64,000 nt of DNA from Chinchilla lanigera (GCF_000276665.1 NW_004955423.1:4423090-4487089), one strand, 5' to 3'. Numbered from the stretch's first letter, positions 1 through 10,443 are shown. Made by a program: numbers and translations. Notes: generated by a model not told the origin, from the sequence alone.

Positions 1-109
1 ATAGTTCCTTAAATATGAAGATATAAGCTAGCAGTTCAAGAGAACATTTGTCTAAGGCTATCTAGGTAAATCTCACACCATGAACCAATTCCAGATGCCT
101 GGGACTTGA

Positions 110-186
110 ACTGGGGGTCTAGCTCCGTGGTAGAGCACTTGCCTACCGTGTATGTGGCCTTGAGTTTGAGCCCCAGCACTGCAGGT
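110..186 (+). mobile_element. tRNA-derived ID-like SINE, diverged
   Basis: Has a pol III A-box-like TAGCTCCGTGGTAGAGC and a B-box-like GAGTTTGAGCC followed by CCAGCACTG. It is older than the other ID copies in the window and lacks a clear A-tail. Confidence 0.65.
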
Positions 187-1624
187 GAACAAACCACAGA
201 AAAACAACACCTGGGACTCGGGTGGGGTCTTTTGTGTCAGTTTTATGCCCCATTTTATGAACTTAGTATCTTAAGTTCAGTTGCCAGTGTCAAATCTAGA
301 TTTTTAGAGGCTTCCTGTTACTTAATTCCAGCCAGGAACAGATTTCCTCGTAGTTCCTGTGGAATAGTTGGGTGGGACAGGGCCATAGGAATCTGCCAGG
401 GCTTAGCTCTGAGATCCCAGGTGCACCATGAGGAAGAGACCGCCTGGTGTCGGGGCTCAGAAACTGCTACACCAAGGAGGCCTCAGAAGCAGCTGCAGAA
501 GCAAAGTTTCTCTGTCCTCCTGTCCTCCTGCTTCCTTGCCCACCGCAGAAACTAGAATTCCTCATCCCCAAGGCAGGTCATAGAAACCAGAACCCCTTTC
601 CCACAAAGCCAGCAGAAAGCCTAAAAATGTTATTCTAATCTCACCTCTTTCTAACTTGCAGTTAGCCATAAAGAAATTCTCTGAGAGTAGATCAAAAGAC
701 TCCCCTTTCAGAAGGGGTCACGCCCCACACTTGGAAGGAATGACTCCTCCACAGAGAGGCCAAGAAGAGGCTGAACAGACAGGCCTCACTGGAGTTCCCC
801 TCAGTTCATTCCTGGGAGACCATTCCATTTTTGCCCAATCACATTTGTTCACAGTTGTGCATCCTTCATCCTAGGCATAAAAATGCCTGGTTTTCCTGGG
901 TGTTGGGGTCTGAAGGCTCCCAGGTCACATAAAATCATTATCAGATTAATTTGCGATGGCTTTCTCTTGTTAATCTCTCTTTTGTTATGGGAGTGTTGGC
1001 TGTGCCCCAATAACATGGGCAGGAAAGGAACCATCCCCTTTTCTTCCCCTGTACTGTTAAATCTGACACACTGCAGGCCAAGAACAATAACGGATGATTG
1101 TTGTGGCTTGTGAAGTGGGTTGAACAGTGCAGAGGAGAAGCTGAGGAGAGGAGGAGACAGGCAAGGGGAGAGTCAGAGACTGGATGAGGCCCAGGGGCTG
1201 AAGGCCAGCTGAGGCTCATCCACCCAGTCTGTCTTCTCATACATGTCTTGAAACGCTTCTCTGGACAGGGGCCATGTCTGTTGGTAATACCTCATTTTTG
1301 AACGGACTTTTTTTCTCCTCGGAGAGACTTTTCCTGTTGAGACAGGATTAGGCTGGGGAACTCTTGACAGTGCTCACCCCTCTTAACTACTTGCTCCTAA
1401 CAGGAAGCTTCACACCCTCTGTGGCTTTGGGCCTTGAAGAACTCTTCATGCCCAACCCCTCAACACTTCCTTCCTGTGTTTGGCTCATTTCCAAGGAGAC
1501 TCTAGACTTTCTCTAAAGGAGGGCTTGATGTGGCCATGGCTTTGAAGCAGGTGGGTGGGGTGTTGTTAGGTGATCTGGTTTGAAGTTGCCTGGTAGAACA
1601 GGCAGACAACTTTTCCTTTGTGAG
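187..1624. other. Non-coding stretch, no recognised element
   Basis: Mixed-composition intergenic DNA. The frames present on either strand show no codon conservation or family resemblance that I can see. Confidence 0.5.
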
Positions 1625-1639
1625 AAAGGAAGGATAAAG

Positions 1640-1832
1640 GCCTGGCTCCTGGAGGCCAACTGCTAGAGTTTTAGACCTGGCTGTCCCAATTTGCCGAGTG
1701 AGTCTGGGCAATATTGTTGACTCTCTCCCCATATACAAACCTAAGATAATGACATGAAGATTCTTAGTCACTATTCAATGCTTTGAACTGTGCTTGGTAC
1801 ATGGTGCATGTTGATATATGTTAATTTTTAAT
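1640..1832 (+). mobile_element. MIR SINE, degraded
   Basis: Matches the MIR 3' half in order: GAGTCTGGGCAA, a run equivalent to CTCTCTGnnCC, ATAATGAC, then ACTGTGCTTGGTACATGGTGCATGTTGATATATGTTA, shown here only as the equivalent of the GTGCCTGGCACATAGTAAGCGC end. Highly diverged, as expected for an ancient mammalian SINE. Confidence 0.6.
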
Positions 1833-1923
1833 GTTAGGTTCCTTGAGATGGGGTAGGAGCTATGTTAGCTTTCTATTATTGTGACAAAATACCTGAGAAC
1901 ATCAATTTAAAGAAGGAAAGATT

Positions 1924-2091
1924 GAGCTGGGTGTGGTGGCCCTCATCTGTAATCTCAGCACTCAAGAGGCTGAGGCAGGAGTATTGCCATAAGTTTGAAG
2001 CCAGCCTGGGCTACATAGTGAGTTCAAGGCCAGCCTGAACTATATAGTGAGACCCTGCCTCAAAAAATAACAACAACACAAAAAACCAAAA
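1924..2091 (+). mobile_element. B1 SINE
   Basis: 7SL-derived monomer: GGGTGTGGTGGC, TGTAATCTCAGCACTC, GAGGCTGAGGCAGGAG, then the internal duplication typical of rodent B1 (CAGCCTGGGCTACATAGTGAG followed by AGGCCAGCCTGAACTATATAG, quoted in part) and a CAAAAAATAAC tail. Flanked by AGGAAAGATT at 1914-1923 and 2093-2102. Inserted in the MaLR LTR. Confidence 0.9.
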
Positions 2092-2263
2092 GAGGAAAGA
2101 TTTCTTTTGACTCAGTTTCAGAGTTTTCCCTCAATGCTAGCTGGCTTTGCTGTTGCTGTGCCCATTGTATAGCAGAGGATTATGGCAGAAACTAGGTGGT
2201 GGAACAAGCCTACTCACCACTTGCCAGTCAGGAAGCAGAGTGAGAGCCAGAAAGGGGCCAAGG

Positions 2264-2718
2264 GGTTGGGGATTTAGCTCAGCGGCACAGCGCCTGCCTG
2301 GCAAGCACAAGGTCATGAGTTTGATTCCCAGTACCGCAAAAAAAAAAAAAAAATTATTTTTGTTCCTATCCTATTTCATAAATGGATGTATGTTTATTAT
2401 TATGTGTTTCCTACAACAACCATTGAGAATAGTTAATGATTTTTCAATAGGTCACTCATGTATAGCTCTATTTATTTTCTTTAGAAGCCACTTTGAAGAT
2501 ACCAAAGTATAGTACAACTCTTGATAATTCTCCTACCTCTTTTGTCTGTAACTCACTGTTATTTGTCTATTTGTTTTCCTGAGAAACTATTTTGTAGATA
2601 TTAATATGTAAAACGATAACCGTTGATAATTTCCTACCATTTTGTCTGTAATTTGCTAAGTCCCCCCTATTATTATGTTATCCTTCTTTTATTCTTTAAA
2701 ATAAAAAAAAATTAAATG
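2264..2718 (+). mobile_element. Chimeric retro-insertion: full ID SINE plus about 365 bp of other 3' sequence
   Basis: Bounded by perfect 16-bp copies of CAGAAAGGGGCCAAGG at 2248-2263 and 2719-2734. The 5' part (2264-2353) is an ID SINE with A box, B box and a 16-base A-rich tail. It is followed directly by an AT-rich segment (2354-2698) ending in ATAAAAAAAAATTAAATG. MaLR sequence resumes in register after the second duplication, so the whole 455 bp arrived as one insertion. The 3' segment has a weak internal duplication (TTGATAATTCTCCTACC versus TTGATAATTTCCTACCA). It may be an L1 3' end or a 3' transduction. Confidence 0.8.
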
Positions 2719-3139
2719 CAGAAAGGGGCCAAGGACAGAAATCCAAAGCCTTCAAAGCCACATCCCCAGGCACTTGCTTCTTCTAATTAGACTCTACCCT
2801 CCTGATCACAGACGCAGAGAAAGGAACTCCTCAGGGCATTAATCCGCTGATGAGGTTAAAGCCTTTACGATCTTGTCATTTCCCAAAAGCCATCAGCTGG
2901 GAACCAAGACTTTAGCACATGGCTTTTGGGGGGCATCTCAGATTCGAACCATAATAAGGAGAATGAACGATAGAAATTATGGGAGAGACGATAGCTCTCC
3001 CAAAGCACTCCTAGAGGTTCTTCTATTCAACTTTTTTTAAAAAGATTTTTTTAAAACTCAGATTAAACAACTGTTCTTCCTTTCTTCTGTTGCCCCAGAC
3101 TCTGAGTGCAGTGCTCCAGCCCTGAGCTTCCTACTCCCC

Positions 3140-3440
3140 TGTATTTTTAAATAATCACTCTCATGACTTCTGTTTCACTTGATTACTTCTACAAAGATCC
3201 TGTCTCCCAATATCATCACATTCTTTTTTTTTTGAGACTAGGTCTCACTTTGTAGTTCAGGCTGGGCTTGAGCTCACTTTGTAGCCCAGGCTGGTCTCAA
3301 ACTTACAAGGATCCTTCTGCCTCAGCCTTCTGATTGCTGGGATTACAGGTGTGAGCCACCACGCCCAGCTATCATCATATTCTCAAGTACCAGGGGTGAG
3401 AGCTTCAACATATTTTTTTGAGAGACAAAATTTAATAACC
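3140..3440 (-). mobile_element. MaLR-type LTR fragment split by a B1
   Basis: Flanks of the B1 read CCCAATATCATCACATTC and CAGGGGTGAGAGCTTCAACATATTTTTTTGAGAG, resembling the reverse of a MaLR or MLT start (the AATACCATCACATTGGGG...TTCAACATATG wording). It is short and diverged. Confidence 0.4.
3221..3369 (-). mobile_element. B1 SINE
   Basis: Reverse-complement B1: poly(T), GAGACTAGGTCTCACTTTG, GCCTCAGCCTTCTGATTGC, TGGGATTACAGGTGTGAGCC. Near-duplicate flanks ATCATCACATTCT and ATCATCATATTCT suggest the target duplication. Confidence 0.88.
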
Positions 3441-3852
3441 TGTAACACCAAATGGAACTGCAGGTTGAAGAGTAGCAGGAGTGATGTGATTTGCAAGAGA
3501 GAGTCAAGAATTCCTAAGAAAGGACATCTGGTCCTCTGATACGGCCTCAAAACTTTTAAGACAACATTTAAATATTTCAGGAAGAGAAGAGAAAAAATCA
3601 CACATACAAAGACCCAATTATGAAAGATGGGTAACGTTCAAAAATAAACTTCTGCTAGCGCAAGTGGGAGTGAGCCTGAGGACAGAATCGCTGTGGCTGC
3701 AAAGACAGCACTTCGGTGAGTTCTTATCTTGAAGGATTATGAAGTGTAGGTGGAGGGAGTACAGGCCCAAGAATAAAATAGGCTGCAAAAAGAGGCTGAA
3801 CCACGTCTCGTAAAAATTCTAAGGGCAATAAAATGGGACTCATTATGTCACC
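3441..3852. other. Non-coding stretch, no recognised element
   Basis: Short A-rich intergenic stretch between the MaLR fragment and the ERV-type LTR. Confidence 0.45.
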
Positions 3853-4530
3853 AGGTTGGCAGTCTTGTCCAGGTTCTTGATGTCCTAAACGAAGAATTCA
3901 GCAAGACACCCGAGAGTAGCAGCAGGATCAGTGATTTATTTGAAAAAGAAAAGAGAAGATGCACTCCCCAGGTGGGAGTGGGCCGGTGAGAAGAGCTCAC
4001 GGCTCCAAGGGGCTTGGTGTAGAGGGTTGGAAGCCTTAGGGCTTGGGTTGGGATTGAGGCAGTGGAGTTTTTACCTTGTATGGCCCTTGGAGGAACTGTC
4101 ATGGCAGCCAAAGTCCACAGAGGGCTCAAGTCTGCATAGTCAGTGACACAGGAAGTAGGTCTGTCCAGGGTTGCAGAAGGCCACTGAGCGCATGCATGGG
4201 GACTTGTTGTGTGTAAGCTAAGTTACCTGGTTACCTTTTCCTGTTGTGATTGGACCTGGGCATCTTTGTTCCTTGCTACTGTGTAATTCAGAAAGTGAAT
4301 CTAGTTCCAGAAAGTGGACCCACGCGGGGCACTACCTTCTCCCCCAGCTGTTTCCTTGGTTACCTCAGATCCAGCCCAGAAAGCAGGTTGTAAGGCAGGC
4401 AGGCCCTCCATTCTTTCTCTAGCCTTTTGCATGGCTACTTCCTGTTTCAATTAGACATGGGTAGAGCAAGGAGGCGTGTGGGACAGACTGCATGGAGCAG
4501 AAGATACCTGTTAGCAAATGACTCTAGGCA
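3853..4530 (-). mobile_element. ERV1-like solo LTR, minus orientation
   Basis: Read on the minus strand, the U5-like end gives TGCTGAATTCTTCGTTTAGG then ATCAAGAACCTGGACAAGAC, preceded by an AATAAATCACTGATC poly(A) region (plus strand GATTTATT near 3933). This wording is typical of gamma-retroviral LTRs. No gag, pol or env frame adjoins it, so it is read as a solo LTR. The left edge is clearer than the right. Confidence 0.5.
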
Positions 4531-4719
4531 GCAGCCTTAGATAACTAATGCTTTGGTAGTATAATCTTCAATAACGACAGCTCAAAGATTGGTAAAGAGG
4601 GAAAGAAGTCAAATATAGATTAAGTGATAGAAATCACTAGCTGTCTTACACGTGTTCAAATACTCAAACTAGACTAAGAATTTTTTGTAAAGGTAATTTA
4701 TTTTCTTTGAAGGTAATAT

Positions 4720-4900
4720 CTTAGGGTTCTCAGGCCACATGGTCTCATCTGAAACTAACTACTCAGTTCTGCTATTGAGATGGGGCAGCTGCCATTGCAC
4801 TTTGGAAATGAATAGGTATGGCTGTGTTCCAATAAAACTTTATTTACAAAAACTGGCAGCTAACTAGAGGTGAGCTGGGCTGCAGTTTGCTACACTGAAG
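4720..4900 (+). mobile_element. hAT-Charlie type non-autonomous DNA transposon remnant
   Basis: Contains GGTATGGCTGTGTTCCAATA, AAACTTTATTTACAAAAAC and later CTGCAGTTTGCTAC, in the order of a common mammalian Charlie element whose end reads GTAGTTTGCCGACCCCTG. Terminal bases are decayed. Confidence 0.6.
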
Positions 4901-5278
4901 TGCAATTACTGAATCGTAACAACTGAGGAAGTTAAAAAAAACTTGCAGTTACAATGCAGAATCCCTGAAAGGCACCTCTGAGGAGCTGCAGGAAAGAGGA
5001 AGCACCCGGAAGCTGGACAAGGGCAAAGAACATAGCACACTGCTTTTTAAATTCTTTGGCCCAGAAGTGACATGACCTCCATTTTTTATCCATTGGCCAG
5101 AGGAAGTCACGTGAGTCCAACCCAGTAGCATTAGAGTTTACAAAAATCCAGGAACATACGACATATTTGGCAAGAACTGTGTGGACATTTCTACTCCTTA
5201 ATTTTGTCAGTAAATTACCTTTAGCAGAACATGGGCAGTTCTTGCAGGAAGCTCATGGAGATGAACTAATGCTTTTTT

Positions 5279-5342
5279 TGTGTGTGGGATACTGGGTATT
5301 AAACCCAGGACTTTTACATTAAGCTATTTCTCTAGTTCCTCC
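5279..5342 (-). mobile_element. tRNA-derived SINE remnant
   Basis: Plus strand reads GGGATACTGGGTATTAAACC, CAGGACTTTTACATTAAGCT, the reverse of an ID-like B box and A box. Decayed. Confidence 0.5.
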
Positions 5343-5360
5343 TCACTTTTTAAAAATTTT

Positions 5361-5518
5361 TGAAGCCAGATGTGGTGGCACACACCTGTAATCCCAGCAC
5401 TCGGGAGGCTGAGGCAGGAGGATCATTGAGTTTGAGACCAGCCTGGGTTACAAAGTGAGCTCAAGGCCAGCCTGAACTGCGTAGTGAGACCATGTCTCAA
5501 AAAGACAAAAAAAAAAAA
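5361..5518 (+). mobile_element. B1 SINE
   Basis: GATGTGGTGGCACACACCTG, TAATCCCAGCACTCGGGAGG, the internal duplication (CAGCCTGGGTTACAAAGTGA then CAGCCTGAACTGCGTAGTGA) and an A-tail. It abuts an oppositely oriented B1 fragment. Confidence 0.93.
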
Positions 5519-5519
5519 T

Positions 5520-5622
5520 TTTTTTTTTGCTGAGTTTCTAAAACTGGGCTTGAACTTGTGATCCTCCTGTATCAGCCTCCTAGACTGGTGGGATTGCAGA
5601 TTTGTACCACTGCACATAGTTC
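5520..5622 (-). mobile_element. B1 SINE fragment, inverted relative to its neighbour
   Basis: Poly(T) then GTGATCCTCCTGTATCAGCC, TCCTAGACTGGTGGGATTGC, CACTGCACATAG: a reversed, 3'-shortened B1 lacking the internal duplication. Tails of the two B1 units meet at the A-T junction near 5518. Confidence 0.8.
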
Positions 5623-5984
5623 GAGCTAATGCTTCTTAATTTACCTTCTGTTATTTGGTGTCCCATGTGACCAAAGGAAACCTCTTAAGTACAGCTGGTT
5701 AGACAGGACAAGGGAAGCAGCACTAGACATGGGGCAGTACAATTCTGTACGGCCAAACTATAACTTTGGACTCCTTTGCTCTTTGAACTAAGATTTCAGT
5801 GGTGTTTGAAGAGAGGAAAATCTAAGGCTAAGACCTTAATTCACAGAGATCCTTTGCGATGGATGTCCCGCTTCATGTCTTATAAAGAAATACTGACTCA
5901 TACCGTTCCACTAATACTCTGCACTGTACCTACAACACCTGAACTCCAAGGCATGGCTGAGATGGCCCAGTTTCTGTCTCTCTC

Positions 5985-6105
5985 TCTAACTTTGTCTTAT
6001 ACAACTTCTGATATTCACTTCTTGAGAACAGAAACCTCATGTCTGCTGCTTGCAGTGCCGAGAACAGTATTTGGCATACATTTCAATATCTATTTATTAA
6101 TTGTA
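5985..6105 (+). mobile_element. L2 LINE 3' end remnant
   Basis: CACTTCTTGAGAACAGAAAC, then CAGTGCCGAGAACAGTATTT, GGCATACATTTCAATATCTA: the worn form of the L2 end (AGGGCAGGGAC...GTGCCTGGCACATAGTAGG). Confidence 0.55.
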
Positions 6106-6728
6106 TGAAACTAGACCTGACTTCCAAAACATTTACTCAATTAATATAATGGAACCTTTTATCACTGAATTTTTTAGTGTAATCACATTTTTGATATCCC
6201 ATCAATATATACTTATAATAGTTTGAGGATCAAAACATTAGTTTTATTAATAAAGGAATAGCTAAAGAAGTGAAAAGCAATGTTATGGGCAGTTCAAACT
6301 CCTTAGGAGAATTTGGTTGTGGGAATGGAATTAACCAAGTTGGATACTGCCCAGCATACCAGGCTTAAATTATTGGGTAAGAACACGCTAGAAAAATGAA
6401 TTTTGGCAGCTCACAAAATATTTTCTTAATGTGGAAGTAATTGACCTTGGATTTAGTTTCTTTTAAAAGGCGGATTTTTCTGGCAGGGGCAAGAGACGAC
6501 ACTTTGAAGGAGCCAGGATTTTGCAATGACAGCAGCGGTATCAGAAGACTTTTGTTGTTTTAGGGCATCCGTTTTTCAGTACCCACTGTAGCTAGGAATG
6601 TGACAGACTGGCTGTACTTTTATTTTGCTGAAGTTCATCTTTTTCAATTGAAGCCTCAGCCATGATTGCACCTGACTGTTTTCCAAGGTGTGTGAGATTT
6701 GAAACATGATATGGGCCGAACAGGAACC
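6106..6728. other. Non-coding stretch, no recognised element
   Basis: AT-rich intergenic DNA with no recognisable repeat or coding frame. Confidence 0.45.
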
Positions 6729-6730
6729 CT

Positions 6731-6773
<43 letters not shown>

Positions 6774-6774
6774 T
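6729..6774. repeat. (TTTA)n microsatellite
   Basis: About eleven uninterrupted TTTA units, followed by a pyrimidine-rich CTTTCTCTTTCTCCCC tail. Confidence 0.97.
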
Positions 6775-7142
6775 TCTTTCTCTTTCTCCCCTCCTATTTA
6801 ATGGTCCCAGCTGTCATAGGATTCATGTGAGTGAATTCAATGTTCACTGTTTTTCCATAGAAGGTGACTTTGAAGAAGCCAATATAGTCCATCACACTTT
6901 TCTCCAATGAGTTCATCATGACATTCTGGGAGTTTGAAAAGATGTCTTTTCTGTGTCAGGCCGTCCTGGGGTGGATTATACCCCTTTGCTTATTTTTGAC
7001 AAACAGATGGAAGACAGGGTGATAACATAGCAGAATGAAAGGGGGAGAGAAGCTAGGTGCAAGGCATTCATACATGGATGTTGGAAGAGATAAGTGCAGA
7101 TGGAGCAGAGGCTAATCTGCAGGGAATCTTGGTTTCCTGTCT

Positions 7143-7338
7143 AATTGGGTGTGGTGGTACACGCCTATAATGTTAGCTACTGGGCAGCCCAAAGCAGGAG
7201 GACTACAAGTTCAAGGCCAGCTTGAACAACTTAGTGAGACCTTGTCTCAAAACTAAAAAGGGCTGGGGATGTAACTCAGCAGTGAAGTGCTTGCCTAGAA
7301 TTTCCTATGTTCAGGAAAAAAAAAAAAAAAAAAAAAAC
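7143..7338 (+). mobile_element. B1-ID dimer (B1-dID type SINE)
   Basis: A B1-like left part (GGTGTGGTGGTACACGCCTA ... GAGACCTTGTCTCAAAACTA) runs straight into an ID-like right part (GGGCTGGGGATGTAACTCAG, TGCTTGCCTAGAATTTCC) and an A-run of about 21. This composite is known from rodents outside the mouse/rat group. Confidence 0.75.
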
Positions 7339-7359
7339 TTAAGACAAAATGTAAAAGGC

Positions 7360-7453
7360 GGCTGGGGATTTAGCTCAGCTGCACACACCTGTCTGACAAG
7401 CGCAACGTCGTGAGTTCGATTCCCGGTACCGGAAAAAAACAACAAACAAACAA
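7360..7453 (+). mobile_element. ID-type SINE
   Basis: GGCTGGGGATTTAGCTCAGC and GAGTTCGATTCCCGGTACCG with a CAAACAAACAAA tail. Bounded by 16-bp copies ACAAAATGTAAAAGGC at 7344-7359 and 7454-7469. Confidence 0.95.
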
Positions 7454-7469
7454 ACAAAATGTAAAAGGC

Positions 7470-7844
7470 TTCTTGTCCATATAGCTCTATATTTGAGCAA
7501 ACTCATAAACTGGAAATGAACTGTAGATAGTGAAGACTTTCGTAAGGCATTTGTATTATCTGCTCATGAGGGCTCCAATAGTTTGCAGAGAATTCAAATA
7601 CAGTATAGGGATACTGTTCCCAGAGGGATTTGGAGGAAACCACCCCCAAGTATCTCCCCCACCAGCCTGGTCTAGTGTACCTACAAGTTTTATTTATAGA
7701 CCTTTCTTTGGATAAGAGTACTTCTTTCAAATAGCCTGAGAAAATGGTGATATTTTAACTGGGGGAGGAGGGTCAGTTGACAGGGATGGAGTTGGTTTAT
7801 TTAACTGTCAGCTAAGAATGCAAGAGATTTGAAACGGACTGGAT
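7470..7844. other. Non-coding stretch, no recognised element
   Basis: Opposing frames here (7503-7730 minus, 7530-7715 plus) overlap each other and resemble no family. Confidence 0.45.
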
Positions 7845-7955
7845 AATTATATTCCCTACAAATTCCTATGTTGGAAGCCTCTGCTGCGAAGCGGTGGCAT
7901 TAGGAGGTCAGGTGAGTCTGCAGAAGCAAGTGCTCTCATGGTGGAGAGCTTGAAG
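7845..7955 (+). mobile_element. MaLR-type LTR fragment
   Basis: TATATTCCCTACAAATTCCT, ATGTTGGAAGCCTCTGCTGC, TGGCATTAGGAGGTCAGGTG resembles the opening of an MST/MLT LTR (CCCCaAAAaTTCATGTTGGAAAC ... GGGCCTTTAGGAGGT). Diverged. Confidence 0.35.
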
Positions 7956-8174
7956 CCAGGAGGAAGGTCAACAAAAGACTCTTGTTTGGAGAAGCCGGCA
8001 AGGAGAGCCAGGATGTTGATGAGGGCCTGAACACATATGAGCTACAAGAGAGCTGTGGCTTCACTTTGCCTTCCAACTCTCACTCAAGAGTATTTGTTGT
8101 GGCCCACTTGAGCAGGAAATCTGCCAGGAAGAGAATCCTGAGATGCAGTTAAGCTTTGTCAAGGCAGAACAATG

Positions 8175-8395
8175 CTATTCTTCAGTTCATGGCTACAGGG
8201 AAGCAGAGCACAGGCGCAGAGCATCAACCAGAGGTATACCTTGCAAAGGCATACCCCAGTGACCCTCCTCTATCTGAGCTCCACCTCCTAAACAGCACTT
8301 TAAGCTATGAACAGCAATGCATTAGTCCACTGATAAGTGTAGGACCCCTGTGATCCAATCACCTCTCGCCTAGAGCCTCTTAACAGTGAAATTGA
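8175..8395 (-). mobile_element. MaLR-type LTR fragment
   Basis: Plus strand: GCTACAGGGAAGCAGAGCAC, AGGTATACCTTGCAAAGGCA, GAGCTCCACCTCCTAAACAG, TTAGTCCACTGATAAGTG, GATCCAATCACCTCTCGCC. Same family wording as the copy at 17860-18270. Confidence 0.55.
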
Positions 8396-8768
8396 CATTT
8401 AAGCTTAAGTAGACACATTTCCCCATCCTTCCCTCCCCAGTCTCTGATAACCAACACTCTACTCTCAAATTCTATGAGAGCCACTTTTTCAGATTCCGCT
8501 CTGAATAGGATCATGTGGTACTTGTCTTTTTGTACTGGCTTATTTCACTTAATGTAATGATCTCAGTTCCCTCTATATTGTTGTAAATGACAGCATTTAT
8601 TCTTTTTATGGCTAAGTGGTGATGCCCCCATTCTCTTGATCCATTTGTCAATTGATAGACACCTAGGGAGATTCCATTGTTTGATTATTGGAAATGGTGA
8701 GGCAATAACATGGGAGTGCAGATATCTTTTCAGCATAATGATTTCATTTGCTTTAGAAGTGTACCCAG

Positions 8769-8853
8769 GGGCTGGGGATTTAGCTCAGCAGCACAGCACC
8801 TGCCTGGCAAGTGCGAGGTCATGAGTTCGATTCCCGGTACTGGAAAAAAAAAT
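8769..8853 (+). mobile_element. ID-type SINE inside the L1
   Basis: GGCTGGGGATTTAGCTCAGC, CCTGGCAAGTGCGAGGTCAT, GAGTTCGATTCCCGGTACTG, A-tail. Target duplication GTGTACCCAG at 8759-8768 and 8858-8867. Confidence 0.95.
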
Positions 8854-9673
8854 AGATGTGTACCCAGTGGTGGGATTGTTGGATTGTCTGGTAGTTCTAT
8901 TGTTATTAACATGAGGAAACTCCCTATTGTTTGCCAGAGTGTCTATATTAATTTACATTCCCACACAAGAGTGTTTAATGGTTGTTAGCACTTGTTAATT
9001 TTTATTTTTTGATAATAACCATTTTTAGTATGGTGAGGTGATATCTCATTATGGTCTTGATGTGCATTTCCCTGGGGATCAGAAAAGCTTAACATGTTTG
9101 CATATATCTGTCAGCCTTGTATGTCTTCTTTTGAGAAATGTCTGCTTAGGTCTATTCCCCATATTTAAAACATTTATCTTTTTAGCTATTGAGTTTTTGG
9201 AGTTCTTTATTTCCTTGGGATACTAACCTCTTGTCAGATACATAGTTTGCAGTATTTTCTCCCATTCTGCAGGGTGTCTTTTCACTCTGCTGATTTTTCC
9301 CTTCGCTATGTAGAGCTTTTTAATTTGGTATAATCATACTTATTTTTGTTTTTGTTCCCTGTGTTTTTGGATTTTTGTCCAAAAAATTCTTGCCCAAGCC
9401 AGTGTCCTAATACATTTTCTCTATGTTTTCTTCTAGTAGTTTCATTGTTTTAGGTCTTACATTTAAGTATTTAATACACATTGAGATAAATTATAACTAG
9501 TAAGATATTGGGACTCAATTTCATTCTGCACGTGGGTGCCCACTTTTTCTAGCACCTTTTATTGAAAAGATTGTCCTTTCTTGAATGCGTGTTTTTAGCA
9601 TCTTTGTTGAAAATCAATTTCTGTAGTGAGATTATTCTGGCACTCTATTCTGTTCCGTTGGTCTAGGCATCTA

Positions 9674-10012
9674 CAGTAAATCCCTGACTTACAAACATCT
9701 GAGTTGCGAACTTTCACAGACATGAATAGACCTCGCATTGGGAACATTTCTAGATACGAATAACTCATGGAAGAAACTCAGATGTCCACCAAATGTTGTC
9801 ACAGTTGTGCTGCTGTGTGCTTATGGTACAGTGCCATAGTGCAACGTAGTATAGGATAGTCAGGGACTTACTGCATTTTTGTGTGTTTTTATACTTTATG
9901 TTGTATACTTCTGTCAAAGGTATAGAAGACTCACTTTGTTGGACTTACAAATGAATCTGATTTAGGAATGTTCTCCCAGAACAAAAGTCATTTGTAAGTC
10001 AGGGATTTACTG
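9674..10012. mobile_element. Tigger/pogo-like TIR DNA transposon inserted in the L1
   Basis: Perfect 22-bp terminal inverted repeats (CAGTAAATCCCTGACTTACA at the left, its complement at the right) flanked by TA on both sides (9672-9673, 10013-10014), as in pogo-type insertion. Length 339 bp, no transposase frame. A further TIR-like copy in right-end orientation, AGTCAGGGACTTACTG, lies inside at 9858-9873. L1 sequence continues across the site. Confidence 0.8.
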
Positions 10013-10326
10013 TATTTTTATGCAAATACTGCACTATTCAGATTACTGTAGCTTCGTACTATATTTTGGTCAGGTAATGTGAAGCTTCCAGGTTTGTTCT
10101 TTCTGCTCAAGATTGCTTTGGCTATTCTGGGTTCGTTGTGATTCCAGATGAACTTTAGGATTTTCCCCTAGTTTTGTGAATATTGTCAGTGATATTTTGA
10201 TGGGAACTGTATTGAATCTGTGTCATTTTGATACCATGGACATTTTAACCATATCAGTTCTTCTAATGAACACAAAACAAAGTGTCTTTTCTGTTGTGCT
10301 CTTTTCAATTTTTTTATCCATGTCTT

Positions 10327-10443
10327 TTTTTTGTTTGTTTTTTGTTTGGTTTTTTTTTGGTTTTTCTCTGGTACCGGGAACCAAACTCACGACCTTGCAC
10401 TTGCCAGGCAGGCGCTTTGCCGCTGAGCTAAATCCCCAGCCCC
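10327..10443 (-). mobile_element. ID-type SINE inside the L1
   Basis: Reverse ID: T-rich run, GGTACCGGGAACCAAACTCA, CGACCTTGCACTTGCCAGGC, GCTGAGCTAAATCCCCAGCC. Target duplication TATCCATGTCTT at 10315-10326 and 10444-10455. Confidence 0.95.

Larger units (their letters stand above)
1862..2955 (-). mobile_element. MaLR-type LTR, minus orientation, split by a B1 and a chimeric ID insertion
   Basis: The plus strand begins TGTTAGCTTTCTATTATTGTGACAAAAT, the reverse of a MaLR 3' end, and ends near TTTTGGGGGGCATCTCAGAT and AACCATAAT, the reverse of the usual TGTTATGGTTTGGAT start. About 450 bp of LTR remain once the B1 (1924-2091) and the 455-bp insertion at 2264-2718 are removed. The class is assigned from recalled consensus wording, so the subfamily is open. 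Confidence 0.55.

Noticed and set aside
106..555. 149-codon plus-strand frame near the window start
   Set aside because: Its first third is a SINE and the rest has no recognisable domain.
2264..2338. tRNA-gene-like A and B boxes, as in all ID copies
   Set aside because: The units lack a cloverleaf with an intact anticodon arm and end in A-tails; they are tRNA-derived SINEs.
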